A DNA stretch of 64,000 nt from Saprospiraceae bacterium (GTDB taxonomy: Bacteria; Bacteroidota; Bacteroidia; Chitinophagales; Saprospiraceae): NCBI GenBank assembly GCA_026986005.1, contig JALSPK010000174.1:1-64000 (forward strand). Reading direction: 5' to 3'. The notes under the pieces are model-generated. The model did no database searches. It was not told the DNA's origin and saw only the letters and a program-made list of their open reading frames with translations. Below are positions 7,594-17,356 of this stretch, piece by piece. Position 1 is the first letter of the stretch, and every line of letters starts with the position of its first letter. The position numbers and the translations under genes are program-made.

Positions 7594-8808
7594 CTACCAG
7601 TAATGGCTCTTGTACGGATATCTGACCATGTATTTTTCTTCTATCAGAACTCCAAGTTTTTCTCTAAAAGTATTGATATTTTCTTTGCTTAGGGCTGAAA
7701 CAAAAATCACATTTTCGCCATAATTGTTACGCAGTTTTTCTTCGAGTTGAGTGATTATTTGAGTTTTAGTTTCTTGATCAAGTAAGTCATCAAAGTAATT
7801 TTTTCTATATAGATCTATTTTATTAAAAACATAAAATGTAGTTTTGTCTATTGCCCCTATGTCTTTTAGTGTACGATTGACGGTATTTATTTGGTCTTCG
7901 AATTGAGGGTGTGAAATGTCAACAACATGCAGTAAAATATCGCTTTCTTTAGCTTCATCCAATGTTGATTTAAAACTTTCAATTAAGTGATGAGGCAATT
8001 TTCTGATGAACCCAACTGTATCCGAAAGCAAAAAAGGCATACGTCCAATAACCATTTTTCTTACAGTCGTGTCTAAGGTTGCAAATAGTTTGTTTTCAAC
8101 AAAAACATCTGACTTGGTAAGTTGATTCATCAATGTTGACTTACCGACATTAGTATAGCCTACAAGAGAAACTCTAATCATCTCGTCCCTGCGTTTTCTG
8201 CGAGTTTGGTCTTGCTTGTCAATGACAATGAGTTTGTCTTTGAGTTTCTTTATCTTGTCTTTGACGATACGTCTATCTGTTTCGATTTCCATCTCTCCTG
8301 GACCTCTCATCCCAATACCGCCACGTTGTCTTTCAAGGTGAGTCCACAGCCCTCTAAGTCTAGGGAGAAGGTATTGCAACTGTGCTAATTCTACCTGAGC
8401 TTTGGCTTGAGCTTTTTGGGCTCTTTTGGCAAATATATCCAGGATAAGCGTACTACGATCTACGATTTTTACTTCTAATGCTTCTTCAAGATTGATAGTT
8501 TGTTTGCCGGTTAGGTCATCGTCAAAAATAACCATATCGATATCCCCTCTTTTTTCAATATATTCTTTTATTTCTTCAACTTTACCTTTCCCTATGAAAA
8601 ACCGCTTATCAGGTTGATTCATTTTTTGTGTATATATTTTTTCGGTTGTAGCTCCTGCTGTTTTAGCTAGAAAATCTAATTCATCCAAATATATCTTTAC
8701 TTCTTCTACTGTGTTTTTATAGATTACACCTACTAAAATTGCTTTTTCAAGTTCTTGCTTTATGTATGTTTTTTTGCTTTTTTTTCCTAACTGCCAATGG
8801 TCACTCAT
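7594..8808 (-). CDS. hflX: GTPase HflX
   Basis: HflX is a ribosome-associated GTPase that splits stalled 70S ribosomes under stress. The 404-residue protein has the HflX N-terminal domain with a Gly-Lys-Gly-Lys motif (about 73-76) and an Arg-Gly-Pro-Gly-Glu turn (168-172). The G domain shows G1 GYTNVGKS (217-224), G3 DTVG (263-266), G4 NKID (329-332) and G5 SAL (371-373). Length is normal. It is the last gene of a minus-strand run with the EnvC-like gene (3-bp gap) and the DUF4292 gene. There is no gene between it and the last attC-like site. Confidence 0.95.
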   Translation of the reverse strand: MSDHWQLGKKSKKTYIKQELEKAILVGVIYKNTVEEVKIYLDELDFLAKTAGATTEKIYTQKMNQPDKRFFIGKGKVEEIKEYIEKRGDIDMVIFDDDLTGKQTINLEEALEVKIVDRSTLILDIFAKRAQKAQAKAQVELAQLQYLLPRLRGLWTHLERQRGGIGMRGPGEMEIETDRRIVKDKIKKLKDKLIVIDKQDQTRRKRRDEMIRVSLVGYTNVGKSTLMNQLTKSDVFVENKLFATLDTTVRKMVIGRMPFLLSDTVGFIRKLPHHLIESFKSTLDEAKESDILLHVVDISHPQFEDQINTVNRTLKDIGAIDKTTFYVFNKIDLYRKNYFDDLLDQETKTQIITQLEEKLRNNYGENVIFVSALSKENINTFREKLGVLIEEKYMVRYPYKSHYW

Positions 8809-8811
8809 ATA

Positions 8812-9990
8812 TTAAATTTTAATAATCCATTTTTCAGGATCTAGTTTAGTTTTCTCTTTCCATATTTCAAAATGAAGTATTCCACTATTTCCAATATTGC
8901 CTAAAGTTTGATTTTTATTAACCATATCCCCTTTTGATACTGTTACTTTTTCCAGTTTTGAATATACAGTATAATACTTGCCATGTTTTACAATAATCAT
9001 CCAATTATATCCCGTAATGTGCATCAGTCCCACAATTTTACCCTCTAAAACAGATTTAACTTCACTATATGGTTCTGCCCTTATATCAATTCCATTATTG
9101 AAATTATACACTCCTTTTATAGTAGGGTGGTGATGCTTACCAAAGTGTGATGAAATATAACCATTACTTACAGGCCATCTTAATTCTGTTTTATTATTTT
9201 CAAAGGAATCTGATGCAATTTTTGTTTCACTCTTTGCAATAACAGAATTACCACCACTTAGGTTGTTCAAAATAATACTTTCTATACTTTTATTAAGCTT
9301 TTCGCGTTGTTTTTTTTGTTTTTTAAGAGCTAGTAGTAGATTTTTCCTTTCTTTCTTCAATTTTTTTAATACTTTATCTTTTTGCGCGGACTCTTCTTTA
9401 AGTTTAAAAATATTTTCTTTTTCTTCTTTTACTAGTGATTCATAATTTTTCTTTTCGAGATTAATTTTATAAAGCAACTCTTTTAGTTGGATTTCTTTTT
9501 CCCTTAGCTCTTTTATCCTTTTTTTAGTATATAGGTTGAACTGTTTTAAATATCTTTTCCTATCCATAAAATTTTCCCAATCAGTAGATGAGAGTAGAAA
9601 AAGAAATTTATTTTTTGATAAACTATGAATGTAACTTGATCTTAATATTAGTGAGAAATTATTTTTTATCCTTGATTTTTTATTTAGCAGTTGTTCATGT
9701 CTATTAACCATTTGCTCAATTTCTTTATTGATCTGCTTTACTTGGGTATTCAAATTTTTAATAATTTTTTTTCTATTACTTATTTGACTTTGCAGAGAGT
9801 TTAAAAAATCAATAGTTGCTGTCTTGTCTTTTTCTGTTTTCTTCAATATATTGGAAGTAAACTCTATCTTGTCAATAATACGCATTCGTTCCGCTTCAAG
9901 TGTTTTTCTATCTTGAGCAGTAATGTAAAAAGAAAGGAAGATAAATATAGTAAGTAAACTACATCTTGGTATATTTCTTAGGTATTTCAA
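8812..9990 (-). CDS. EnvC-like murein hydrolase activator (degenerate LytM/M23)
   Basis: The 392-residue protein has a signal peptide (about 1-26), a long Lys/Glu-rich coiled coil (about 30-255) and a C-terminal LytM/M23 domain (about 280-390). This is the EnvC layout; such proteins activate cell-wall amidases at the division septum rather than cut peptidoglycan. The zinc site is incomplete: the usual His-x-Gly-x-Asp is Asn-x-Gly-x-Asp here, although the later His-Phe-Glu is kept, so it is probably not an enzyme. Its start overlaps the end of the DUF4292 gene by 32 bp, which points to one operon. Confidence 0.85.
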   Translation of the reverse strand: MKYLRNIPRCSLLTIFIFLSFYITAQDRKTLEAERMRIIDKIEFTSNILKKTEKDKTATIDFLNSLQSQISNRKKIIKNLNTQVKQINKEIEQMVNRHEQLLNKKSRIKNNFSLILRSSYIHSLSKNKFLFLLSSTDWENFMDRKRYLKQFNLYTKKRIKELREKEIQLKELLYKINLEKKNYESLVKEEKENIFKLKEESAQKDKVLKKLKKERKNLLLALKKQKKQREKLNKSIESIILNNLSGGNSVIAKSETKIASDSFENNKTELRWPVSNGYISSHFGKHHHPTIKGVYNFNNGIDIRAEPYSEVKSVLEGKIVGLMHITGYNWMIIVKHGKYYTVYSKLEKVTVSKGDMVNKNQTLGNIGNSGILHFEIWKEKTKLDPEKWIIKI

Positions 9991-10711
9991 ATTTTATTTT
10001 TTGAACTTTGTTTTTGTTAATATCTTTAATCTTCAAATTTAAAAAATATTTTGGATTTGTACTATTTGGGAAACTATATTTTCTTCGATAAGGAATTTCT
10101 TTTCCTTTTTTTAATTTGAAATTTGAAAAATCTATTTCAAGACTTTTATCATTTTTATTTTTGAATTTTGTTTTTAGTACTTTGTATTTAGAATCCATTT
10201 GGTATAAAATACTTATGTCTTGGCCTCGGGTCTTTAAGGTGTAAATTTGATCTTTGATTTCACCTACTACCGGTTTTTGCCCTTTAATAATACTATTAGC
10301 AACTAATAATTCTTGGAGAGTGTTAAAATCAACCGGAATATCATATTGATTCTTAAATTTATCAAAAGACTTAGTCATGTATTTACCATTAAATCTATCT
10401 ATTATAAATACGGAATCCGGTCTGATTAATACTCTTGCAATTTCAAAACCAAACTTTTTTACACTCATCCATATAACTTCATCCTTTTTTATTCTTATTT
10501 CAAGCATACCACCAATTGTAGTTCCTTCATAAAAAACTGTGGCACTAGATTTGTAACTATACCAATCATAGTCAATATTAGACTTTTCTATTTTTTTAAA
10601 GAGTTTTGAACTTTTGTAATTTTTGCCGGTTCCAATAACTGTTTTTTTTGTCTTACAAGAAGATGTGACAAAGAGTGTTGATATAAGTGTATAATATATT
10701 AAGTTTTTCAT
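9959..10711 (-). CDS. DUF4292 family lipoprotein
   Basis: The 250-residue protein starts with a lipoprotein signal ending in Ser-Ser-Cys (Cys19). The rest fits DUF4292, a beta-rich family of Bacteroidota envelope proteins with a LolA/LolB-like fold. It is typically encoded beside an EnvC-like peptidase, as here, where the genes overlap by 32 bp. It is likely anchored in a membrane and faces the periplasm; a lipid- or lipoprotein-carrier role is inference from the fold. It is the first gene of the minus-strand run ending with hflX. Confidence 0.8.
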   Translation of the reverse strand: MKNLIYYTLISTLFVTSSCKTKKTVIGTGKNYKSSKLFKKIEKSNIDYDWYSYKSSATVFYEGTTIGGMLEIRIKKDEVIWMSVKKFGFEIARVLIRPDSVFIIDRFNGKYMTKSFDKFKNQYDIPVDFNTLQELLVANSIIKGQKPVVGEIKDQIYTLKTRGQDISILYQMDSKYKVLKTKFKNKNDKSLEIDFSNFKLKKGKEIPYRRKYSFPNSTNPKYFLNLKIKDINKNKVQKIKFEIPKKYTKM

Positions 10712-10787
10712 ATTGTATTTCTATTATCCCTAATAATAATCGTAGAATTGTTGCTTTTATTATGAAACAAGTGTTTTATTAACTAAA

Positions 10788-10848
10788 TAGTATCTGTCTA
10801 TAAAGTGCTTGATTTTTGAGAAATAAAGATTTTTGATGATATTTTTAT
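10788..10848. repeat. partial copy of TA-flanked palindromic repeat
   Basis: These 61 bases match the left part of the repeat at 17123-17286 at 58 of 61 positions, beginning with the terminal sequence GTATCTGTCTATAAAGT after a TA. No right end is visible, so the copy is truncated. It sits in the 526-bp gap between the DUF4292 gene and the susC-like gene. The rest of that gap (10712-10787, 10849-11237) is very AT-rich and holds no convincing gene; it should contain the divergent promoters of the two flanking transcripts. Confidence 0.7.
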
Positions 10849-11237
10849 TTTATTACAATAATTTAAAGGTAAAAAAATATGTCTAGAGTTTATATATCGT
10901 GGTAATAACAAAGTAAATTTTCCAATAAATACTACATTAATATGATAATCAATGAGCGCTATGTTTATAATTATTATTTTTTGTTTAGACTGTATTTGAG
11001 TTAACAAAAAAAAACCATTTTTTTTGTGGTTTATTATTTTTTTTCGTACCTATGCGGGATATATTATATTCTGTCAAAGTAAAATGTTCGACAATAGAAT
11101 AGTATGTTTTTTGTATTTATGAATTTGATTTAAATTGTAAATGACTGAATGTAAGAATATAATTTTTTAGTAGGAAACGATTGATGATGGGGTTTTCACC
11201 TTTCATCGCTATTATATAATTTTTTAAAAAAGAGTCT

Positions 11238-14200
11238 ATGAAAAAAAATCAATTTTTACTAATTGTCCTGTTGATGTTTTTTGCGCAAATAGCTTTTTCG
11301 CAGATAAACATAGAAGGAGTCTTAACCGATTCGGATTCAGGTGAGCCTTTAATTGGCGCATCGGTTCGTGTTGATGAATCTACTATCGGAACGATTACAG
11401 ACCTAGATGGTAAATTTTCTTTGAATGTTCCTTCAAAGAAATCTATTATCGTGTTTTCGTACATCGGTTATGTGACACAAAAAATTACTGTTGGGGAACA
11501 GAGCAATTTTAACATTGCACTTAAGTCAGATAATGTATCTCTAGAGGAAATCGTAATGGTTGGCTATGGCGGCAAAAAGAAGGAAAATCTTTCCGGAGCG
11601 GTATCAACTGTTGATGTAGCAAAGACATTAGAGGGTAAGCCAATTCAAGATATCACCAGAAATATAAAAGGTGTTGTTCCGGGTTTGACAATTACACATG
11701 CTACAGGTAAACTAAATCAAGAAGCTAATATCAAATTGAGAGGATACGGTTCTGTTAATGGTGCCAGTAATCCACTTGTTTTGATTGATGGTGTTGAAGG
11801 TAGGTTATCTGATGTCAATCCGGAAGCAGTTAGCAGTTTTTCTGTTTTAAAAGATGCTGCATCTACTTCAATATATGGGGTAAGAGCGGCATTTGGAGTT
11901 ATCCTTATTAGTACAAAAAAAGGAAAGAAAGGTAAGCCTGTTGTTACTTATTCCAATAATATTTCTTTTAATAAACCTATTTGGAATATTAAACATGCTC
12001 CTATGGAGTTTCTTATGGATGCCATTCATACAGCAAAGGAAAGGAATAATGGTGGAGCACCATTTGCTTTTGGTATGGGCGGTCAGGAATGGCGTGATAA
12101 GAGTATTCAATGGGAAAAAGATTATGGTTATTTAGGTAGTAAATTGAACGATGATGTCATGAAAGAAAAGCGTGATTTTGAGGTGAAAGACGGTCAGTTT
12201 TACGGGTATAGGAGTTGGGATGTATTTGGTCAGATATTGAATGACAAGGCAGTTAATACAACACACAATATATCCGTGAGCGGTGGTAGCGATAACATTA
12301 CTTACAATATTTCTTTTGGACATAATTCAAATGAAGGATTATTGAAAGTGAATACGGAGACTTTGTCAAAGAATGTGTTGAATTCAAATTTTTCAGCTAA
12401 ACTGAATAGTTGGGCAACATTGAATTACCGAGGAGCTTTTGCTAAAAGTACATATGAAGAACCATTTAGTTATAGAGCCGGTTCAAGACTTGGTGAATTG
12501 TTTTATGCATTGAGATGGCCAAACAATTTTCCATATGGGGTATCAGATGGTACATATTTTGGAGCACCTGCAGGAGCTAGTTTCATAGGTCCTATAGGTT
12601 TTATTAGAAATGCCAACAGGTCTGTAACTGATAGAGATTATTCAAGACATACTATTGAAACAGTATTGAATTTGCTTGATCGAGGTACTCAAAAGTTAGA
12701 TTTTACTACAAACTTTTCTTATTCAAAAACGGATAAAGAGTTGCATGTAAAAGGAGGGTCTGTGCCTCTTATCAATTGGTGGAGTAGTGGTCATACGCCT
12801 AAGTTTGATCCTGTTTATTATGCTTCTTCTACATCAAGAAACAAGACAAGCTATGATATTTTCAAGAATAAGTTGTATTCTTTTAATGCATTTGCAAGGT
12901 ATACCAATACATCAATGGAGAATCATACTTTTTCATTGCTTGGAGGTACCAATGTAGAGCAGAATAATTATTCTTTTCTTACAGCAGGAAGACCATTCTT
13001 ATTGGATCCTAATTTGCCTGAAATAGCAACTGCGATTGGAGACGCTTTTGCAGACAATTCTAAAAGTAGTTGGAGAGTTTTAGGTTTCTTTTCCAGATTT
13101 AATTACAATTTTAAAGAAAAAATATTATTGGAGTTGAATGGAAGAATAGATGGATCTTCCAGATTTCCTAAAAACGACCGTTTTGCTTTCTTCCCATCTG
13201 CTTCTATAGCATATAGATTGTCGCAGGAAGAGTTTGCACAAGACTTTTTAGAAAAGATAAAAGTATCAAATTTGAAATTTAGAGCTTCTTGGGGTCAAAT
13301 TGGATATCAGGATGTTGGAAAATTTGTATTTGTACCTACTCTTAATAATTATGATGCAAACTGGATTACCAAATCTCAGAAAGAAAAAACCTTTCAAAAC
13401 CCAAAAGTGGTATCTTCTACACTTACATGGGAAACAATTGAGACAAAGAACTTTGGAGTTGATTTGGGATTGTTTGACGGTAAAATTGATGTCGGGTTTG
13501 ACTTGTTCCAAAGAAAAAATAAGAATATGTTAGGACCCGGAGAGCAATTACCTGTCGTTTTGGGTGCTGATGTACCAAAGGTAAATACCGGAGAGATGAC
13601 AACAAACGGATGGGAACTATCTGTTGGTTATAGAAATTATTCAAATAAAGATTTTGGTTATTATGTTACAGGAATCTTAGCTGATGCACAAGCAAAAATA
13701 ACCAAGTGGAGTAATGAATCAGGTATACTTTCAGATTTTTACGAAGGTATGAATATAGGTGAGATATGGGGTTTTGAAACAGATAGACTGTTTCAATCTT
13801 CTGATTTCGATGGTGATGGTAATCTCAAAGAGGGTATTCCGGTTCAGGATAAAAATATATATACTTCCGGATTTAACTTAGGCGCAGGAGATGTAAAATA
13901 CAAAGACTTAAATGGTGATGGAGTAGTGAATAAAGGAAAATTCACTAAAGATGACCATGGAGATTTAAAAGTTATAGGTAATACAACACCAAGATACGAA
14001 TATAGTATTAGAGCAGGATTAAACTATAAAGCAATAGATTTTGGTATTTTCTTACAAGGAGTTGGTAAAAGAGAGTATTGGGGAACAGGTAATGTGGCAT
14101 TAGCTGATTATCATTATGATGTATTATATGATTATCAAACAGATTATTGGAGAGAAGATAATACTGATGCTTTTTATCCTAGACCATTTGCTTCTAATGC

Positions 14201-14552
14201 AGGAACTTATTTGCCAAACACTAAAAATGTAGGACGTTTGCTAAATGGAGGAAAGATGTTAATGTATGGTAGAAATAATTATGTACCACAGACTAAATAC
14301 CTTCAGAATTTGGCATATTTGCGTCTTAAAGAAATCAGTTTGGGCTACACTATTCCTACTAGTTTTACTGAAAAATATTCTATTAATAAGTTTAGATTAT
14401 ACTTTTCAGCATTTAACGTAATGGAATGGACAAAGTCTTTCATTCCTGTTGATCCTGAATCGACAATTAATTATTATGGCTCATTGTCTTTTTACGGCAC
14501 ACAGTTGCCACAGACGAGGAGCTTTTCATTTGGTTTACAAATAACATTATAA
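11238..14552 (+). CDS. SusC/RagA-type TonB-dependent outer-membrane transporter
   Basis: SusC proteins import glycans or peptides across the outer membrane with a SusD lid and TonB energy. The 1,104-residue protein has a signal peptide (about 1-22), a carboxypeptidase-regulatory-like beta domain (about 23-110), a plug (about 115-235, with Val-Leu-Ile-Asp-Gly-Val-Glu and the Ser-Ile-Tyr-Gly-Val-Arg-Ala-Ala-Phe-Gly-Val motif) and a long beta barrel ending in Phe. The SusD gene follows after 4 bp. No glycosidase, sigma or anti-sigma gene is next to the pair, so the substrate is unknown. Confidence 0.95.
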   Translation: MKKNQFLLIVLLMFFAQIAFSQINIEGVLTDSDSGEPLIGASVRVDESTIGTITDLDGKFSLNVPSKKSIIVFSYIGYVTQKITVGEQSNFNIALKSDNVSLEEIVMVGYGGKKKENLSGAVSTVDVAKTLEGKPIQDITRNIKGVVPGLTITHATGKLNQEANIKLRGYGSVNGASNPLVLIDGVEGRLSDVNPEAVSSFSVLKDAASTSIYGVRAAFGVILISTKKGKKGKPVVTYSNNISFNKPIWNIKHAPMEFLMDAIHTAKERNNGGAPFAFGMGGQEWRDKSIQWEKDYGYLGSKLNDDVMKEKRDFEVKDGQFYGYRSWDVFGQILNDKAVNTTHNISVSGGSDNITYNISFGHNSNEGLLKVNTETLSKNVLNSNFSAKLNSWATLNYRGAFAKSTYEEPFSYRAGSRLGELFYALRWPNNFPYGVSDGTYFGAPAGASFIGPIGFIRNANRSVTDRDYSRHTIETVLNLLDRGTQKLDFTTNFSYSKTDKELHVKGGSVPLINWWSSGHTPKFDPVYYASSTSRNKTSYDIFKNKLYSFNAFARYTNTSMENHTFSLLGGTNVEQNNYSFLTAGRPFLLDPNLPEIATAIGDAFADNSKSSWRVLGFFSRFNYNFKEKILLELNGRIDGSSRFPKNDRFAFFPSASIAYRLSQEEFAQDFLEKIKVSNLKFRASWGQIGYQDVGKFVFVPTLNNYDANWITKSQKEKTFQNPKVVSSTLTWETIETKNFGVDLGLFDGKIDVGFDLFQRKNKNMLGPGEQLPVVLGADVPKVNTGEMTTNGWELSVGYRNYSNKDFGYYVTGILADAQAKITKWSNESGILSDFYEGMNIGEIWGFETDRLFQSSDFDGDGNLKEGIPVQDKNIYTSGFNLGAGDVKYKDLNGDGVVNKGKFTKDDHGDLKVIGNTTPRYEYSIRAGLNYKAIDFGIFLQGVGKREYWGTGNVALADYHYDVLYDYQTDYWREDNTDAFYPRPFASNAGTYLPNTKNVGRLLNGGKMLMYGRNNYVPQTKYLQNLAYLRLKEISLGYTIPTSFTEKYSINKFRLYFSAFNVMEWTKSFIPVDPESTINYYGSLSFYGTQLPQTRSFSFGLQITL

Positions 14553-14556
14553 AATT

Positions 14557-16236
14557 ATGAAAAAATTAACATATTTATTAGCTGTTCTATTTGTTTTTGC
14601 AACCGTAGGTTGTGAAAAGTATTTAGATGTACAGCCTGAGACAGAATTTACAAACGATAACTTCTGGACCAGCGAATCAAACGTACAATCATTTACATAC
14701 GGTTTGTATAGCGCCTTCAAAGGATATGGTAATGGAGGCTTTTTTGGAGGAGATCACTTCTTTTCAGTTAACAATGATGATGTAATAGCCTTGGATCAAA
14801 GGCTAGAATTGGACTTTCCGACTACAGTTCCAGCTACTGCAGCGGGTACCAATTGGAGTTGGTCTAGTATTCGTAAAGCCAATGTTCTTATCAAACAAAC
14901 AGCAAATTCTTCTTTAGACGAATCGGTGAAAAAGAGATATATAGCTGCCGGTAAATTTTTTAGAGCGCTTTTGTATTGGGATAAGGTTAGACGTTTTGGA
15001 GATGTTCCTTATTATGATGAACCTGTTGATCCAACAGATAATGATGCATTATACGCTAAAAGAGACTCTAGAGTGTTTGTAGTAGATAAAATAGTTGAAG
15101 ATCTTGATTATGCTATTGAAAATCTAAGCAGTAGTCAAAGTAAAGTTGAAGTTACTAAATGGACTGCTTTAGCATTAAAGTCAAGAGTATGTTTAGCAGC
15201 AGCAACTACATTCAAATACCACAATGAGTCTGGTGCAGATATCAATAAATTATTAAACGCAAGTGTTGATGCATCAACTCAATTGATGAATGCTCATTTT
15301 AGCTTGAGTGACGATTATTCAGGATTATTTGCGAGCGAGGACTTGTCTTCAAACTCTGAGATTATTTTGGCGAAGAAATACAATGAGAATATGAGACATA
15401 GTATCCTTAGTTTTATTTTTCACGAACCATTTTTTGGTTTTTCCAACTCTGCTGTATCTTCATTTCTAATGGCTGATGGAAAACCAATCAAATACGATGG
15501 AGCTACTCATCCCGGATATGCGGAATGGGCTTTTAATACAACAGATACTATCAGAACATCTCAAAATGGATTTAACACTGAAGTTGGTATTGCTGTCGGT
15601 AGAGATAAAAGGATGAATATGATTATTGATACTAGTAGACTGGTAGCATTATTTAGCAAAGGGATTCCGATGTTTTCTCCTATAAAGTACGCGACTTATG
15701 ATATTGTGAAAAGTCAGCCTACTCAAGGCGTAGAAGCTACAACAGATGCACCTATATTTAGATTTGGCGAAGTCCTTCTTAATTATGCCGAAGCTAAATT
15801 CGAACTTGGTAATATTACTCAGGAAGATCTTGATAAAAGTATAAATCTTTTAAGAGCAAGAGCCGGAGTAGCACCTTTGTCAATGGGCGTTGGTTTTAAT
15901 GCCGATGATAGAGACTCTGATGTCGATCCATTATTGTGGGAGATCAGAAGAGAAAGAAGGGTCGAGCTTATGTTGGAACCATTCAGAAAATGGGACTTAA
16001 TCAGATGGGCTAAAGGAAGCTACTATGATAAAGACAATAGCTTTTATGGCGTAAAAGTAGATCCTAATGTACCGTTTGATTCATCTATAACAGTATTGAA
16101 AACAGATGATGGTCATCTATATGCTCAAAAACCGGGCGATAGAAGAACACCTTGGGATGATAAGAAATACTTAGAGCCAATTCCTCTAGATCAAATGACT
16201 TTAAATACCAATCTTACACAAAATCCGGGTTGGTAA
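14557..16236 (+). CDS. SusD/RagB-type nutrient-binding lipoprotein
   Basis: The 559-residue protein begins with a lipoprotein signal ending Val-Gly-Cys (Cys19) and is expected on the outer-membrane surface as the lid of the SusC-like transporter directly upstream. The N-terminal half has the TPR-like helices of SusD. The C-terminal half has the family hallmark Arg-Arg-Glu-Arg-Arg-Val-Glu-Leu followed by Arg-Lys-Trp-Asp-Leu-Ile-Arg-Trp. Length is normal. The 4-bp gap shows the pair is co-transcribed, and a clear terminator follows at 16258. Confidence 0.95.
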   Translation: MKKLTYLLAVLFVFATVGCEKYLDVQPETEFTNDNFWTSESNVQSFTYGLYSAFKGYGNGGFFGGDHFFSVNNDDVIALDQRLELDFPTTVPATAAGTNWSWSSIRKANVLIKQTANSSLDESVKKRYIAAGKFFRALLYWDKVRRFGDVPYYDEPVDPTDNDALYAKRDSRVFVVDKIVEDLDYAIENLSSSQSKVEVTKWTALALKSRVCLAAATTFKYHNESGADINKLLNASVDASTQLMNAHFSLSDDYSGLFASEDLSSNSEIILAKKYNENMRHSILSFIFHEPFFGFSNSAVSSFLMADGKPIKYDGATHPGYAEWAFNTTDTIRTSQNGFNTEVGIAVGRDKRMNMIIDTSRLVALFSKGIPMFSPIKYATYDIVKSQPTQGVEATTDAPIFRFGEVLLNYAEAKFELGNITQEDLDKSINLLRARAGVAPLSMGVGFNADDRDSDVDPLLWEIRRERRVELMLEPFRKWDLIRWAKGSYYDKDNSFYGVKVDPNVPFDSSITVLKTDDGHLYAQKPGDRRTPWDDKKYLEPIPLDQMTLNTNLTQNPGW

Positions 16237-16257
16237 TACTATAACTTAATTTGTACT

Positions 16258-16290
16258 AAGCCACTGTTTTTTTAAGCGGTGGCTTTTTTA
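16258..16290 (+). terminator. rho-independent terminator after susC/susD
   Basis: A stem of nine pairs (16258-16266 with 16277-16285, one T-G pair) is followed by a T run. It lies 22 bp after the susD stop. Confidence 0.8.
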
Positions 16291-16395
16291 TTTAGTTTTT
16301 GTCCGTTTATTGTTTATTTTGATACATTATTTAAAAATATTGTTTATTAAGCCTATTTTTACCAATTTACAAAGTAATAGCAAAAAAATAATTTT

Positions 16396-17007
16396 ATGAA
16401 ATCTGATAAAAAAGACTTATTCTATGGAAAAGCAAGAGATTATGATAAAGGGAAAGCTCAAATAGATAATGTAACAAATATTGCAAATCTTATATTAACA
16501 GAAATAAAATATGATAAAAATCAAAGTATATTGGATTTTGGCTCAGGAACAGGACTATTGTTGTCTAAAGTAGCGCCTTATGTTGGAAAAATAACTGCTG
16601 TTGATATTTCAAAATCAATGAATGATGTATTGGATGAAAAAAGGAGTATGATAGATTGTGAAATTGATATAGTAGAAATAGACATAACTAAGAATAAATT
16701 AAATCAAAAATTTGATGGTATTTTATCATCAATGACTATTCATCATTTGAAAGACACATTAAATCTCTTTGAAAGTTTTTATGAATTGTTAAACAATGGC
16801 GGGACGATTGCATTAGCTGATTTGGATAAAGAAAATGGCACTTTCCACAAATCAAATAAGGGTGTCTATCATTTTGGATTTGATAGAGAAGATTTTTTGA
16901 ATACAGCAAAAAAAGCCGGGTTTAAAAATTTGAAAATTCAAACGGTTGGAGTTGTTGAAAAACCATATGGCAGTTATGGTGTTTTTTTACTTACAGGAAT
17001 TAAATAG
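16396..17007 (+). CDS. class I SAM-dependent methyltransferase
   Basis: The 203-residue protein has a Rossmann methyltransferase core: motif I Leu-Asp-Phe-Gly-Ser-Gly-Thr-Gly (46-53), an acidic motif II Ala-Val-Asp-Ile-Ser, and Asp-Gly-Ile-Leu-Ser-Ser-Met-Thr-Ile-His-His (motif IV region). It resembles UbiE/Methyltransf_11-type enzymes that act on small molecules, but the substrate cannot be read from the sequence. It stands alone between the susD terminator and a repeat-rich gap. Confidence 0.85.
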   Translation: MKSDKKDLFYGKARDYDKGKAQIDNVTNIANLILTEIKYDKNQSILDFGSGTGLLLSKVAPYVGKITAVDISKSMNDVLDEKRSMIDCEIDIVEIDITKNKLNQKFDGILSSMTIHHLKDTLNLFESFYELLNNGGTIALADLDKENGTFHKSNKGVYHFGFDREDFLNTAKKAGFKNLKIQTVGVVEKPYGSYGVFLLTGIK

Positions 17008-17070
17008 TAGTTTGTTTTCCCAATTCCAAATGTGTTTATACCAAAATGATTCTATCTGTGTAGTTACATT

Positions 17071-17119
17071 ATATCGCAAAAAGATTATTTTTAAATTTTA
17101 TTGACTTTATAGACAGACA
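17071..17119. repeat. truncated right end of palindromic repeat
   Basis: These 49 bases are identical to 17235-17283, the right end of the full repeat just downstream. The copy stops at the terminal inverted repeat and lies directly left of the full element, so two outward-facing ends almost touch. Confidence 0.8.
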
Positions 17120-17122
17120 ATT

Positions 17123-17286
17123 TAGTGTCTGTCTATAAAGTGCTTGATTTTTGAAAAATAAAGATTTTTGATGAGATTTTTATCTTTCTGAGGATTAGTG
17201 ATGCCTTAGCATCAGTAATTTGAATAAAGTAAAAATATCGCAAAAAGATTATTTTTAAATTTTATTGACTTTATAGACAGACACTA
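17123..17286. repeat. complete MITE-like element with 19-bp inverted ends
   Basis: TAGTGTCTGTCTATAAAGT (17123-17141) is the perfect inverse of 17268-17286. The outermost TA on both sides could be the duplicated TA target of IS630/Tc1-mariner-like transposases. The roughly 160-bp interior has no coding capacity. With the partial copy at 17071 it accounts for most of the 349-bp gap 17008-17356; the rest shows no gene. Confidence 0.75.
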
Positions 17287-17356
17287 TTAAATGCAAGAGG
17301 TTACTTTTAGTATAATTGGCTATATATAGATATAGCTTCAGTAAAAATATTTAAAT

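Noticed and set aside
8812-9990. EnvC-like protein as an active M23 peptidase
   Set aside because: The first zinc-binding His of the His-x-Gly-x-Asp motif is replaced by Asn, as expected for a non-catalytic activator.
10798-11007. Small minus-strand open frame in the gap before the susC-like gene
   Set aside because: It overlaps the partial palindromic repeat, has low-complexity composition and no recognisable family or start signal.
17071-17286. Neighbouring repeats as a CRISPR array
   Set aside because: There are only one full and one partial copy, no regular spacers and no cas genes; the structure is a terminal-inverted-repeat element.
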